A stretch of DNA of 64,000 bases from Acidobacteriaceae bacterium (lineage in GTDB: Bacteria > Acidobacteriota > Terriglobia > Bryobacterales > Bryobacteraceae), in assembly GCA_019244055.1 (NCBI GenBank), contig JAFATG010000126.1:46497-110496 (forward strand), written 5' to 3'. Shown one piece after another: positions 45,135 to 54,366 of the stretch. The notes beneath the pieces were generated by a model. It was not told the origin of the DNA. It made no database searches and saw only the letters and a list, made by a program, of their open reading frames with translations. The position numbers were made by a program, and so were the translations under genes. Each line of letters starts with the position of its first letter. Position 1 is the stretch's first letter.

Positions 45135-46049
45135 ATGAACTCGGAGGCATGCTATCAGTTCGATGCTTACCTGATCGTCGACTGGAGTGCCAACAACAAG
45201 CCCAAGCGGGGTAAAGATAGCATTTGGTACTGCCTCCTCGAGCGGCTTAATGGAAAGACGCGGTTTACTCGTATCGAAAATCCCAGCACGAGAATGATCG
45301 CGTTTGAGCAGATTAGAGGGCACCTAGTAGACCTAGCTGCTCGAAGACGTGCAACTCTGTTAGGTTTTGATTTTCCATATGGCTATCCCCGAGGTTTTGC
45401 GCGCGCCCTAAACATCACATCCGTTCAACCGTGGAGGCACATTTGGGATCTCCTCCATTCGTGGGTTGTCGATGATGCCCGGAATCGCAGTAATCGCTTT
45501 GAGGTAGCAGCCAGACTAAATGCCTCAATCGGCGACCAGCCCTTTCCCTTTTGGGGCTGTCCCGCTTCCCAGGAAAGACCTAACCTAAAGGCATCGCACA
45601 CCGTCCGCCACGGGGCTGATGGGTTACCGGAATTCCGAGTTACCGAGAAGCGAACACATGGTCCACAGCCCGTTTGGAAGCTCTGCTATTCAGGCTCGGT
45701 GGGCAGTCAGACACTGGTCGGGATTCCCTATCTCGCTCGCTTGCGTTCGGATCCGCAGTTGAAGTCCTGTTCTCGTGTTTGGCCGTTCGAGACAGGATTT
45801 AGACTTGCAACTAGAGACGAAAGAGATTGGACCGTACTTCATGCCGAAATCTACCCATCGCTAAATTCACCCAACTCTAAACAACAAGAATGTAAAGATG
45901 AGGCCCAAGTTCGCGGTGTTGCGGAATATTTCGCAAGCAGAGATGAAGTTGGGAACCTCGGAGGTCTCTTCGCTACACCCCAAGGAATTTCGAATCAAGA
46001 GCTACTACAGATCCAAGCTGAAGAAGGTTGGATATTAGGTGTCGCGTAG
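45135..46049 (+). CDS. DUF429-like, RNase H-fold protein
   Basis: The 304-residue product begins with an RNase H-like beta unit (YLIVDWSANNKPKRG, then LLGFDFPYGYPRGF), the pattern of DUF429 proteins. A C-terminal acidic segment (VLHAEIYPSLNS) and a helix with KDEAQVRGVAEYFA follow. Related proteins are sometimes mis-named as molybdopterin or cobalamin enzymes; no catalytic assignment is safe. The gene looks slightly less GC-rich than its surroundings, and the codon choice appears less biased, which may suggest recent acquisition. No clear ribosome site precedes the ATG at 45135. Confidence 0.65.
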   Translation: MNSEACYQFDAYLIVDWSANNKPKRGKDSIWYCLLERLNGKTRFTRIENPSTRMIAFEQIRGHLVDLAARRRATLLGFDFPYGYPRGFARALNITSVQPWRHIWDLLHSWVVDDARNRSNRFEVAARLNASIGDQPFPFWGCPASQERPNLKASHTVRHGADGLPEFRVTEKRTHGPQPVWKLCYSGSVGSQTLVGIPYLARLRSDPQLKSCSRVWPFETGFRLATRDERDWTVLHAEIYPSLNSPNSKQQECKDEAQVRGVAEYFASRDEVGNLGGLFATPQGISNQELLQIQAEEGWILGVA

Positions 46050-46137
46050 GCACGGGAAGGCGCAGTTCGGAGTTCAACTTGTTCCGCCTCGCGGTCGTTT
46101 TGGTGGCCAGAGCCCAGTTCCGCTGTTCTGGCACGAT

Positions 46138-47488
46138 CTAGCGTTGCGATCTTGCCATCAGCTCTTCGTATAGCCGCGTCGCATTGTCGTGAAGGTAACC
46201 GCGCGCGATTCTCATGGCTTCCTCCTGGCTGAATGCGTGTTCCGCGACCAACTCGCCCAGCGCTCCCGCCAAGGCCTGGCGCGCGGAGCGCACGCCCAGC
46301 CAGTAGCCCTCTTCCGCACCCAGCGCCTCATTGAAGGGGAAAGCGTCGCTCCCAAAGAGGACCTTGTCCGGGTAGATCGAAAGCCACTGTTTGAGAACAT
46401 TCTTGAACTCGGACGGATAGAGGTAAAGCTCGACCAGTGACGAGTCTAGGTAGACGCTTTTGCGGGCGGTGAGCCAAATCGCTTCCCGATCGTGAGGGAA
46501 GCCGCCATGAAGCAGTACGAAATCGACGGAGTCATAGCGCGGATCACGCAGCACGTTTTCCAAGTTCATGACACTCCCGTTGCGCAGATTAAAGTAGTCA
46601 CCGATGCCGACGGACGTATGGAAGTGTACGGCAAGGTGCAAGCGCCCCGCCTCGCGAAACAGATACCTGGCGATGAAGTTCTGGAATGCCGTGTATTGGT
46701 CCGGCGTAGGCTTGCCGCCGCCGCTGTAACGCTGGTAGATAGCGGCTGCTTGCTGCGGTGGCGGATCGCCGAAGCGCAGTGACCGGAAATACGCGATCTC
46801 GAACTTGATCGCGATGCCTTCATTGGCGCGATCCATTTGCAGAATGCGGGTAATGAAACGGAGGTACTCATCCAGTGAAACGGGCAGTCTTTCGAGACCG
46901 GCTTGCCGGAGTTCACGCCGCAGCTTTTTCTCTTGCAGGGGCACATACACCTGCTCGTCCACGTTCCGATCGCGAATATCGGTGTTATCGAACGGGAACA
47001 GAAAGGAATCGACAAAGAAAGCCCACCGGAAGCGCTTCTTGTCGAGATAGGGCGGCATCGCAACCCGGTTTGCGATAACAGTTTCTATTCCGAGCTCGTC
47101 CAAAATGCGGGTCAAAGTACTGGTCACCTTGCTCTTGCTTCAATTGAGCTTTCTTTTGGACAAGCCAGCGCGTGTGCTCAGGAGAAAAATCCGAATACGG
47201 ATAGCCGAAGAGCGCTTTCGATGCGGCAACGAGTTCAGGATTATCGGCGCGAATTCGTAAAACCGAGCTGCCCGGAGGAGAGGCCATCGCGTCTACGTCC
47301 GGATCGTCCGCGAATCCCGGGTGCGAGTGATTGTCGAAGATCGGGATCTGTTGGATAGAGTGAAGCAATTGCGAGTAAAGCGCGTTAAGATCCCGGTTCG
47401 GGTAAGGGCTTGACTGGCCGGGCAGGCGCGCCGGCGAAAGCAAAACTCCTGCTGCGAGAAGCGCAGCTAGGGAAGGCAGGCGTTTCAT
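46138..47488 (-). pseudogene. Frameshifted exported amidohydrolase-family protein
   Basis: The gene reads as one protein only if one extra base near 47128 is ignored. The first frame (ATG 47488, sharing its A with the TGA of the preceding gene) encodes a signal peptide (MKRLPSLAALLAAGVLL) and the metal motif FDNHSHPGF. The second frame resumes at ...KQEQ with VTSTLTRILDELGIETVIAN and continues through HLAVHFHTSVGI, VLLHGGFP and KVLFGSDAFPF. Together these give the amidohydrolase-2-type barrel with His, His and Asp ligands, about 450 residues. No stop disrupts either half. The cause could be a real mutation or a sequencing error. Confidence 0.85.
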
Positions 47489-48733
47489 CAAAAAGAATAT
47501 TTGGCCGAAAACTGAATGAGGCGGGGCGTGCCAACCGAGCTTGTGATCTGGCCGAAATTCGATGGGCTTTCAATATCTAGAAAGGCGGGGTTCGCAAAGT
47601 TCGGGTGATTGAAGATGTTGAAAAAATCAGCAGTGATGCGCAGCCGCTGTCTCTCTGTAAATGCGAACCATTTCCCAGCCGAGAAGTCCCAGTTCTGCTG
47701 GAACGGACCGCGGAAGGTATTGCGCCCTAAACTGCCGAAACCGGTCGACCCATCCACTCCGATCACCGGCGCCGGGGCAAGGGCATTGATATTGACGTAG
47801 CCGTTCAGGCGGCTTTCGGCGCTGCCATGCGTCATCGGATCGACGCCCAGAATCAGGTCCGACGTGGTTGGCGTTCCGGTTCCGAGCAGTCCGTAGGCGG
47901 ATGCAGCGGCGGAATCGAGGACAGTGAAGGGCGCGCCGGATTGGAATGTCGTGATGCCGCTAATGAACCATCCGCCAAGAGCCGTGTGGAGGAATGCCGT
48001 CGACTTCGAAAAAAATGGGAGCTCGTAGGTGTAATTGATGATCAGCCGGTGCGTCCGATCGAAATCCGCCGGCCCGCGCGAATCCGCAAGCGTGAGTTGA
48101 TCGTTCATAGCCGAGTTCAGGGAAGTGTTTCCTGTCGATGTCTCATCGATCGCACGAGAAAACGTATACGCGGCCTGGAATTGGAGTCCATGGGAGAAGC
48201 GGTGAGAAATGGTGACCCGAGCGATGCGGATGCATTCAGATTCGATGCCGTACCCGCCGACAACGTGAGCAGTTGTTGAAAGTTCTGCGTCGCGAGGGGA
48301 AGCGCTTCGATCGTGCGGGACCCGAGCGATTGTCCGGTCACAGCGGTTGTCGTCTCTACGTTCGCCACTTGGCTTGCACGTCCACCTCAGTGGCGATCGA
48401 GCGCGGCCGCAGAACGGCGGTGAGGCGGGTTGTTTCGGTAACGGTGACTTCAATTGAGGAAATGCGCGCCTCTGCAAATCCCGGCGCGTTTATGAGCAGG
48501 ATATACGTTCCCACGGGCAGTAACGGAGCCGTAAAATTCCCGTTGGCATCCGTTTCGAGGTGGCGTACAGTTCCGGCGACTCCCGAGATATCGATCTGAG
48601 CCCTGGGAATAACCGCCGAACTCTGGTCCTGCACAGTTCCGCTGATCGCTCCAGTGGCGCCGCCTTGAGCCCAAGTTGTCACAGATGGAAAGACTAACAA
48701 GAACAGCAGCGAAGTTATCGAAGAATGGGACAT
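47488..48733 (-). pseudogene. Internally deleted, frameshifted TonB-dependent receptor remnant
   Basis: Three frames on one strand together give the two ends of an Oar-like TonB receptor. Frame one (from 48733) has a signal peptide and the carboxypeptidase-regulatory domain (GAISGTVQDQSSAVIPRAQI). Frame two, from about 48360, carries the plug start (ANVETTTAVTGQSLG). Frame three, from about 48250 to the TGA at 47488, carries the last barrel strands (FSHGLQFQAAYTFSRAIDE, to LIQFSAKYSF). Compared with the intact 1172-residue receptor at 58988, about 700 residues of plug and barrel are missing at the second junction. It cannot make a working barrel. The adjoining amidohydrolase is also broken. 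Confidence 0.88.
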
Positions 48734-48771
48734 ACACCCCCATGGCCGCGTTCGCGGCGCTTTCAGAAACT

Positions 48772-49620
48772 CTATGTCACCACGCGCTTATGAAATGTTC
48801 TGGCCCCCATTACAAACACGATGATGACGGACACGCCAAGCGCAAACAGAATCCAATGCAGGCTCAAAGTCGGAAATTCATGGCCCCCCAGAGGAGGAAC
48901 CATTGCATACCGCAGTCCTTCCGAGGCATAAGTGAGGGGATTAAAGAGCGTAATCGCCTGGAACCACCGAATGTTGGACAACGCGCCCCAAGGATAGTAA
49001 GTACAGCCTGTAAATAAGAGCGGAGTGAAGATGAGCGTGAACATCAGGCTGATGTGCTCAGGCCTGATAATCGTTCCCATCAACAAGCCGATCACTGAAC
49101 CCACAAATCCGGTGAGGATCACCATCCCGATCAACGTTGGAATGCGGTCGCCGCGAACCGCGAAGCCGCTGCCTAGAATCCACCAACCCATGGGAAAGAT
49201 CACCGAGCTCGCAATGGCGCCGCGAATCGCTCCGAACAGTACCTTTTCCAGGGCCACCCACCAGACTGGAAGCGGCGATAGGAGCCGGTCATCAATTTCG
49301 CGCGCGTAACCCAGGTCGAGCACGAGCGGAAGAGTTACTCCTTGCATAGCCGCGATCATTCCCGTGAGAGCCACGATGCCCGGCAACATAAGCGCGGCGA
49401 AATTGCCCGACGCCAAGCCAATGCCGGGAAGTACCTTGCCGAAAATAAACAGAAAGAAGAGCGGCTGCATTAGCGCCTGCAAGAGAAAGGGAACAAACTC
49501 GCGGGCTGTTACCAGCATGTCGCGTCGCAGCACCGCAAAAAATGCATTGATGGCAAGGGCGGTCCTATTCGCTTTCCTTCTGGTATGCAAGGCTTCGAGA
49601 GTGAGCGCCGTATCGGCCAT
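48772..49620 (-). CDS. ABC-2-type transporter permease
   Basis: The 282-residue protein has six hydrophobic helices and a short amphipathic N-terminus. The ABC-2 signature is visible as FTLIFTPLLFTGCTYYPWG, followed by LFNPLTYASEGLRYAMVPP. Length and order match DrrB/NodJ-like exporters of drugs or glycolipids. The ATG overlaps the stop of the ATPase gene by one base (TAATG), so the two are co-translated and form one exporter. The substrate is unknown. Confidence 0.95.
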   Translation of the reverse strand: MADTALTLEALHTRRKANRTALAINAFFAVLRRDMLVTAREFVPFLLQALMQPLFFLFIFGKVLPGIGLASGNFAALMLPGIVALTGMIAAMQGVTLPLVLDLGYAREIDDRLLSPLPVWWVALEKVLFGAIRGAIASSVIFPMGWWILGSGFAVRGDRIPTLIGMVILTGFVGSVIGLLMGTIIRPEHISLMFTLIFTPLLFTGCTYYPWGALSNIRWFQAITLFNPLTYASEGLRYAMVPPLGGHEFPTLSLHWILFALGVSVIIVFVMGARTFHKRVVT

Positions 49621-50648
49621 TAGCGCAAGTGCCTCCCGGTGAGAAAAATAAAAACTTCTTCGAGCGACGGCTGCTTTACGCTGAGATCGCGAACGTGAGC
49701 GCCCGTTGAGAAAACCGCCTGGGCAGCGGGTCCAATCAACCGGTTGACCGCCTCTCCATATACGCGGTACGTGAAGGAGCCCGGCTCGGCCTCTGTCGCG
49801 TTATCAGACAGCGCGTCGACTTTCGTGACTCCTGAAATGGCTTGCAACGCGGCGCTAATACGCTCGCGGACTACGCCGTTTTCAGATGCGGGCGCTTGGG
49901 CGTGCACCTCCAGCGCAGTCCCTCCGGGAATCATTTTTTTCAGTTCGCCGGATGTGTCATTCACCAGGATTTTGCCGTGATCCATGATCGCAATGCGATG
50001 CGACAACTTGTCGGCTTCCTCCATGTCGTGCGTCGTGAGCAGGATTGTGAGCCCCTCGGAATTGAGAGCGCGAATGCGTTCCCAGAGAAAGAGCCGGGAT
50101 TGAGGATCGAGATTATTCGTCGGCTCGTCGAGGAAGAGAACGTCCGGCGCGTGCATCAACGCGCGCGCAATCATGAGCCGCTGCGACATTCCGCCTGAAT
50201 ACCGGTTGACCTTCTCCTGCTTGCGGTTACCAAGCCCGAGTTCGTCCAGCAGCCGATCGGCCAGCTCCTCGCGAGTTTTTCGCGGAACCCCGTGATAAGC
50301 CCCATGAAAGGTCAGGATTTCGCGAACTCTCAGGCTCCGGTCCAGGTTGCTCTGCTGCGGAACCACTGCGATGCGCTGCTTGACGGCGATGGGATCGCGC
50401 GCGACCTCAGTGCCCATGATGGCAGCCGAACCGCCGGTCGGAACAATGGCGGTCGTCAGTACGCCGATGGTTGTCGTCTTACCGGCGCCGTTCGGTCCGA
50501 GCAGCCCGAAGATCTCGCCGCGCGCGACCTCGAATGAAACTCCGTCCACCGCATTCGTTTGCGATTTCGTGTACCGCTTCACGAGATTGCGGACGGATAT
50601 GGCCGATTGGCCAACGTTCCCGTTCGACAGATTGTGTGGCTCAGTCAT
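49620..50648 (-). CDS. ABC transporter ATP-binding protein (DrrA/NodI-like)
   Basis: The 342-residue protein has Walker A GLLGPNGAGKTTT near residue 54, Q-loop VVPQQSN, the signature RYSGGMSQRLMIARAL, Walker B VLFLDEPTNNLDPQ, and the H-loop in ILLTTHDMEEAD. A C-terminal extension of about 100 residues (about 240-342) is typical of the DrrA-type subfamily. It drives the ABC-2 permease encoded next. It starts 11 bases after the exported RbsD-fold gene on the same strand. Confidence 0.97.
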   Translation of the reverse strand: MTEPHNLSNGNVGQSAISVRNLVKRYTKSQTNAVDGVSFEVARGEIFGLLGPNGAGKTTTIGVLTTAIVPTGGSAAIMGTEVARDPIAVKQRIAVVPQQSNLDRSLRVREILTFHGAYHGVPRKTREELADRLLDELGLGNRKQEKVNRYSGGMSQRLMIARALMHAPDVLFLDEPTNNLDPQSRLFLWERIRALNSEGLTILLTTHDMEEADKLSHRIAIMDHGKILVNDTSGELKKMIPGGTALEVHAQAPASENGVVRERISAALQAISGVTKVDALSDNATEAEPGSFTYRVYGEAVNRLIGPAAQAVFSTGAHVRDLSVKQPSLEEVFIFLTGRHLR

Positions 50649-50659
50649 GCTCCTCCGAG

Positions 50660-51217
50660 TTACCTGGACTCTTTCATCGCGTTCCGCAGTCGCTGCTCGG
50701 CCGCGTCACTCCAATATGCGGCACGCAGCTCGAGAAACACAGACGTGTAGGGAATCGTCAAGTTCGTCTTGATGATCAATATCCGGAATGTCTCGCCCGC
50801 CTGATCGAGTTTGGAAATGATCTGCTCATGAAGCAGCGATTCAGTACCGGACGTCGGAAGAATTTGCGCCAACTGCTTCCGATAATTTTCGATCCCCGCT
50901 GCGTCCGCTTCCGTAACGTACTTGAGCTCGCTATCGGTGTAGACAATGGCCCGGACGTGTTTCGAAGAGGAAACGGCTGCCAGCACCGTTCGCAGGACTT
51001 CGAAGTGATCCGCATGTGACACAACAGTTTCAATACCTGCTCGCGATTGCGCCGGATAGGCAGAGTCGGCGATGACGATCCAGTTGCGGTGTCCGTACTC
51101 CGCAAGGCGATCCGTCAAGACCTGCTTCCAGTCGGAGCCGTGGGGCGAGTCCGCGGCTTTAGCCGGCAGCAAGGTAAGAAGAACCATCGCCACCGTCATG
51201 GCGAGGCGAATCTCCAT
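50660..51217 (-). CDS. Exported RbsD/FucU-fold protein
   Basis: I place the start at the ATG at 51217, which opens a signal peptide (MEIRLAMTVAMVLLTLLPAKA). The longer frame would run through the tRNA-Val gene. The mature part (about 25-185) resembles RbsD/FucU pyranase-mutarotase domains: RLAEYGHRNWIVIADSAYPA near the start (Gly-His and Asp present), then IIKTNLTIPYTSVFL at the end, in the same order. Cytoplasmic RbsD and FucU lack signal peptides, so an exported version is unusual. It may not bind sugars. The ABC exporter genes follow immediately, 11 bases downstream. Confidence 0.72.
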   Translation of the reverse strand: MEIRLAMTVAMVLLTLLPAKAADSPHGSDWKQVLTDRLAEYGHRNWIVIADSAYPAQSRAGIETVVSHADHFEVLRTVLAAVSSSKHVRAIVYTDSELKYVTEADAAGIENYRKQLAQILPTSGTESLLHEQIISKLDQAGETFRILIIKTNLTIPYTSVFLELRAAYWSDAAEQRLRNAMKESR

Positions 51218-51255
51218 AGCCTGTAGATTAACGTGAGGGGTTATGGGCAGCCTGA

Positions 51256-51332
51256 TGGTGGGCGCTGCGGGGATCGAACCTGCGACCTCGTGCTTGTAAG
51301 GCACGCGCTCTAACCGGCTGAGCTAAGCGCCC
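51256..51332 (-). tRNA. tRNA-Val (anticodon UAC)
   Basis: The minus strand gives a complete cloverleaf. Acceptor arms GGGCGCT and AGCGCCC pair fully. The D arm is GCTC...GAGC, and the anticodon loop is CTTACAA with anticodon TAC. The T arm contains GGTTCGATCC. Discriminator A is followed by an encoded CCA. Length is 77 with CCA. No integrase or attachment repeat is seen beside it. Confidence 0.97.
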
Positions 51333-51378
51333 CCCTTGTCCAACGCTCTTATGTTCGCACGCGAGGCGCTCTAAAGGA

Positions 51379-52398
51379 TCATGCACCGATGAGTCGCGCA
51401 TAGACGCTCTTCGCGACTCCTATATCGGTTGTACCCTTTACGATCGCGCGGCCATCCGGAAACATCGTCACATGGTATTTCGGAATCGCGATGCGCAAAG
51501 CGAATTCGTTGACTCGCACGTCGCCCAACGGACGCAGGCGCGATGCCAAGTCCCGCAAATCGAGCGGTCGGGCGCTCTCATGAAGCTGGACTGCATTCCG
51601 TCCGCACAGACTCACCGGGACCTGTCGCTGCCCCTCCAGATAGCGAAATTGCCGTTGAACGCAAACCGTACACTCGGGATCGCGCTCGCCTGCACCCATT
51701 TGTTTTGCATCTCCGGTCCAAACATCAAGGGTATGGACACGGCATTCGAAGTCTTCCCAGCCGACCAGGATACGCAACGCCATCGCCACCTGCGAGGCCG
51801 CAACGGAAGCAGTCGCTGAGGCCAGCACACCATCGACATCGCAGGTCGGCTGCGCGGTCTTCGCCGGTTCGGGATAGACACACGCGAAGCAGGGGCCGCG
51901 ACCGGGTATCACGGGCATCACTATTCCGTAGCTGCGGATCGCTGCGCCGTAAATCCAGGGCGCGCCGAGCTTCACACTGACATCGTTGATCAGGTACCGC
52001 GTCTCAAAATTATCGGTTCCGTCGAGAATCAGGTCGCAGCCGCCAACCAGCTCTTCGGCGTTCGAGGGTGTGAAGTCCGCGACTACGGGCTCGATCTCGA
52101 CTCCGCGGTTCACATGGCGCAAACGGCGCGCTGCCGCGACCGCTTTGGGCGCCTCCTCGGCGGCATCGGATTCGCTGTAAAGCCACTGTCGTTGCAGGTT
52201 GCTCGTTTCGACCGTATCGCGATCGATTAGCCTCAACCGCCCGATTCCGCCGCGAGCCAGCGCCTCTGCCTGAAAACTGCCCAAGGCGCCACAGCCCACC
52301 ACGCAAACACTCGCGCGCCGAATCCGCTCCTGGCCCGCTTCTCCGATTGGCGCAAACCGAATCTGCCGGGAATAACGCTCTTTTTCGGCAGGTTCCAT
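51379..52398 (-). CDS. MoeB/ThiF/HesA-family E1-like adenylyltransferase
   Basis: The 339-residue protein has the nucleotide loop VVGCGALGSFQAEALARGG, then N-L-Q-R-Q, LILDGTDNFETRYL, and the zinc cysteines C-F-A-C and C-T-V-C. The candidate active cysteine is in QPTCDVDGVL. A C-terminal 80-residue tail (about 260-339) follows and carries no rhodanese domain. It should adenylate the Gly-Gly tail of a MoaD/ThiS-type carrier, but none is encoded beside it. This is the second E1-like gene in the window and differs from the fused one at 21483. Its partner carrier must be elsewhere. Confidence 0.93.
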   Translation of the reverse strand: MEPAEKERYSRQIRFAPIGEAGQERIRRASVCVVGCGALGSFQAEALARGGIGRLRLIDRDTVETSNLQRQWLYSESDAAEEAPKAVAAARRLRHVNRGVEIEPVVADFTPSNAEELVGGCDLILDGTDNFETRYLINDVSVKLGAPWIYGAAIRSYGIVMPVIPGRGPCFACVYPEPAKTAQPTCDVDGVLASATASVAASQVAMALRILVGWEDFECRVHTLDVWTGDAKQMGAGERDPECTVCVQRQFRYLEGQRQVPVSLCGRNAVQLHESARPLDLRDLASRLRPLGDVRVNEFALRIAIPKYHVTMFPDGRAIVKGTTDIGVAKSVYARLIGA

Positions 52399-52459
52399 CT
52401 AGCACGATGCTAACAACCGCATCGTTCTACAGAGGGCCGCTGGATACTGGTAGAACCGG

Positions 52460-54334
52460 ATGAAGTTGCTTCTGCTGGCATGGCTCGCTGTTCCTTCGGC
52501 GGCCGCACCAGTGACTTTTAATAAGGACATTGCCCCGATCGTCTTCGAGCATTGCGCACCGTGCCATCACCCGGGCGGCGCGGGGCCCTTTTCGCTCCTT
52601 ACTTATCAGGACGCTCGAAAACATGCCTCGCAAATAGCGGCTGCTACACAGCGGCGGTACATGCCGCCCTGGCCTCCCGAACACGGCTACGGGGATTTTG
52701 CCGATGACCGCAGCTTGACGGAGAAACAGATTCATCTGATTGCGGATTGGGTTGCGCAGAACGAGCCCGAAGGCGATTCGGCCGATTTACCCGCTGCGCC
52801 GCGCTTCACCAGCGAATGGCAAATGGGCACTCCCGATCTCGTTCTTCGCATGCCGCATCCGTTCCGGCTGCCCGCAGGCGGGACAGACATTTTCCGAAAT
52901 TTCGTGATCTCGACCGGCTTAAAGGAGACGGAGTATGTTCGCGGCCTCGAGCTGCGAGTCGACAACCCGCGCGTGGTTCATCACGCCAATGTCGTGCTCG
53001 ACCGCACTCAGTCTTTGCGCCGGCGCGACGGGAAAGATGGCCAGCCGGGATTTCCGGGCATGGATGTCATTACAGAAGCCGCCGCCAACAATTTCGACCC
53101 CGACAGTCACTTTCTCTTCTGGAAACCCGGCAGCGTTCTCCGTCCCGAGCCAGACGATATGAGCTGGCGTCTGGATCCCGGTACCGATCTGATACTTAAC
53201 CTTCACCTGCAGCCCACCGGCAAGGAGGAACTCGTTCAGGCGGAAGTCGGAGTCTATTTCGGCTCCCATCCTCCAACGCGATTCCCGATGCTGATCCAGC
53301 TCGAGCACGATGGCGCGATTCACATCCCGCCCGGCGACCGGACGTTCGCCGTGACTGACAGCCTGACGCTTCCGATTAATGTCCAGGTTCTCGCGATCTA
53401 TCCTCACGCGCACTACCTCGGGAAGCTTGTGGAAGCGTGGGCCGTTCTTCCCGATAGCGAGCGACGCTGGCTCATTCGAATCCCTGACTGGGATATCAAC
53501 TGGCAGGCGGTCTACATTTACCGGACTCCTGTGAATCTGCCCAAAGGAACGAAGGTCATGATGAGGATCACGTACGACAATTCGACGGCGAATCCACGCA
53601 ACCCGCACAACCCGCCGAGGCTGGTCGAGACGGGCAATCGGAGCGAAGACGAAATGGGCCATGTCTGGCTGCAGGTCTTGCCTAAGTCGTCAGGGGTGTC
53701 TGGAACCGACTCCCGGTGGGCGCTGCAGGAAGCGGTGGTGCGCCGCCGTCTTGAAAAGTATCCGGCGGATTTCGTCGCTCACTATAACCTGGGCGCGCTG
53801 ATGCAGTTCCGGGGCAAGCTCGATGAGGCGGCGGCCAGTTACCGCGACGCCTTGCGGATCGAGTCCGACAACGCTACGGCCCGAAACAGCCTTGCGAGCG
53901 TGCTGCTGCTGCAGGAACATATCCCCGAAGCGATTGAGGAACTTCGTGAGACGCTGCGCGTCGATCCTTCCTATCTGAATGCACGCTACAATCTCGCCCG
54001 CGCTCTTGCGGCTTCGGGCGATATGAGCGGATCAGCCGAGCAGTACAAAGCGTTTCTCGCCGCCTCCCCTGAGGACGCGGGAGCACAGGCTGATTTGGGC
54101 GCGGTGCTGTTCCATTCGCATGATTACGCCGGCGCACTCACGCATTTCAGGGAGGCAGCGCGGCTGGATCCGAATGATGCGGACGTTGAGGCGAATCTAG
54201 GTACCCTTCTAGCGATTACCGGCAATTTACCTGCCGCAGCGCAAGCCTTCGAGCAGGCCCTTCGCATCAATCCCAGCCATGAAGCGGCTCGCGCGAATCT
54301 GGCGAAAGTGCGAGCGCAGTTGGCCGGGCGCTAG
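52460..54334 (+). CDS. Exported cytochrome c / copper-monooxygenase-like / TPR fusion protein
   Basis: The 624-residue protein has a short signal peptide (LLLLAWLAVPSAAA). A class-I-like cytochrome c domain comes first, with haem motif C32-A-P-C-H36 and a candidate Met ligand in RRYMPPWPP. A middle beta region (about 110-410) resembles type II copper, ascorbate-dependent monooxygenases (PHM/DBM), with R-V-V-H-H-A-N-V and YPHAHYLGKLVEAW as possible copper histidines. Four or five TPR units close the protein from about 440 to 620. Haem plus copper suggests a redox enzyme in the periplasm. Whether the copper site is catalytic cannot be judged. It lies 32 bases before the ADOP permease. Confidence 0.85.
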   Translation: MKLLLLAWLAVPSAAAPVTFNKDIAPIVFEHCAPCHHPGGAGPFSLLTYQDARKHASQIAAATQRRYMPPWPPEHGYGDFADDRSLTEKQIHLIADWVAQNEPEGDSADLPAAPRFTSEWQMGTPDLVLRMPHPFRLPAGGTDIFRNFVISTGLKETEYVRGLELRVDNPRVVHHANVVLDRTQSLRRRDGKDGQPGFPGMDVITEAAANNFDPDSHFLFWKPGSVLRPEPDDMSWRLDPGTDLILNLHLQPTGKEELVQAEVGVYFGSHPPTRFPMLIQLEHDGAIHIPPGDRTFAVTDSLTLPINVQVLAIYPHAHYLGKLVEAWAVLPDSERRWLIRIPDWDINWQAVYIYRTPVNLPKGTKVMMRITYDNSTANPRNPHNPPRLVETGNRSEDEMGHVWLQVLPKSSGVSGTDSRWALQEAVVRRRLEKYPADFVAHYNLGALMQFRGKLDEAAASYRDALRIESDNATARNSLASVLLLQEHIPEAIEELRETLRVDPSYLNARYNLARALAASGDMSGSAEQYKAFLAASPEDAGAQADLGAVLFHSHDYAGALTHFREAARLDPNDADVEANLGTLLAITGNLPAAAQAFEQALRINPSHEAARANLAKVRAQLAGR

Positions 54335-54366
54335 CGACCTATGTAGTATTCTTTGTACAGGTCGTT

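Noticed and set aside
47120..47135. Programmed frameshift in the amidohydrolase
   Set aside because: No slippery sequence, stop-codon cue or strong hairpin; a single extra base explains it better.
51256..51332. tRNA-Val as an integration site
   Set aside because: No integrase, no repeat of the tRNA 3' end, and neighbouring genes look ordinary.
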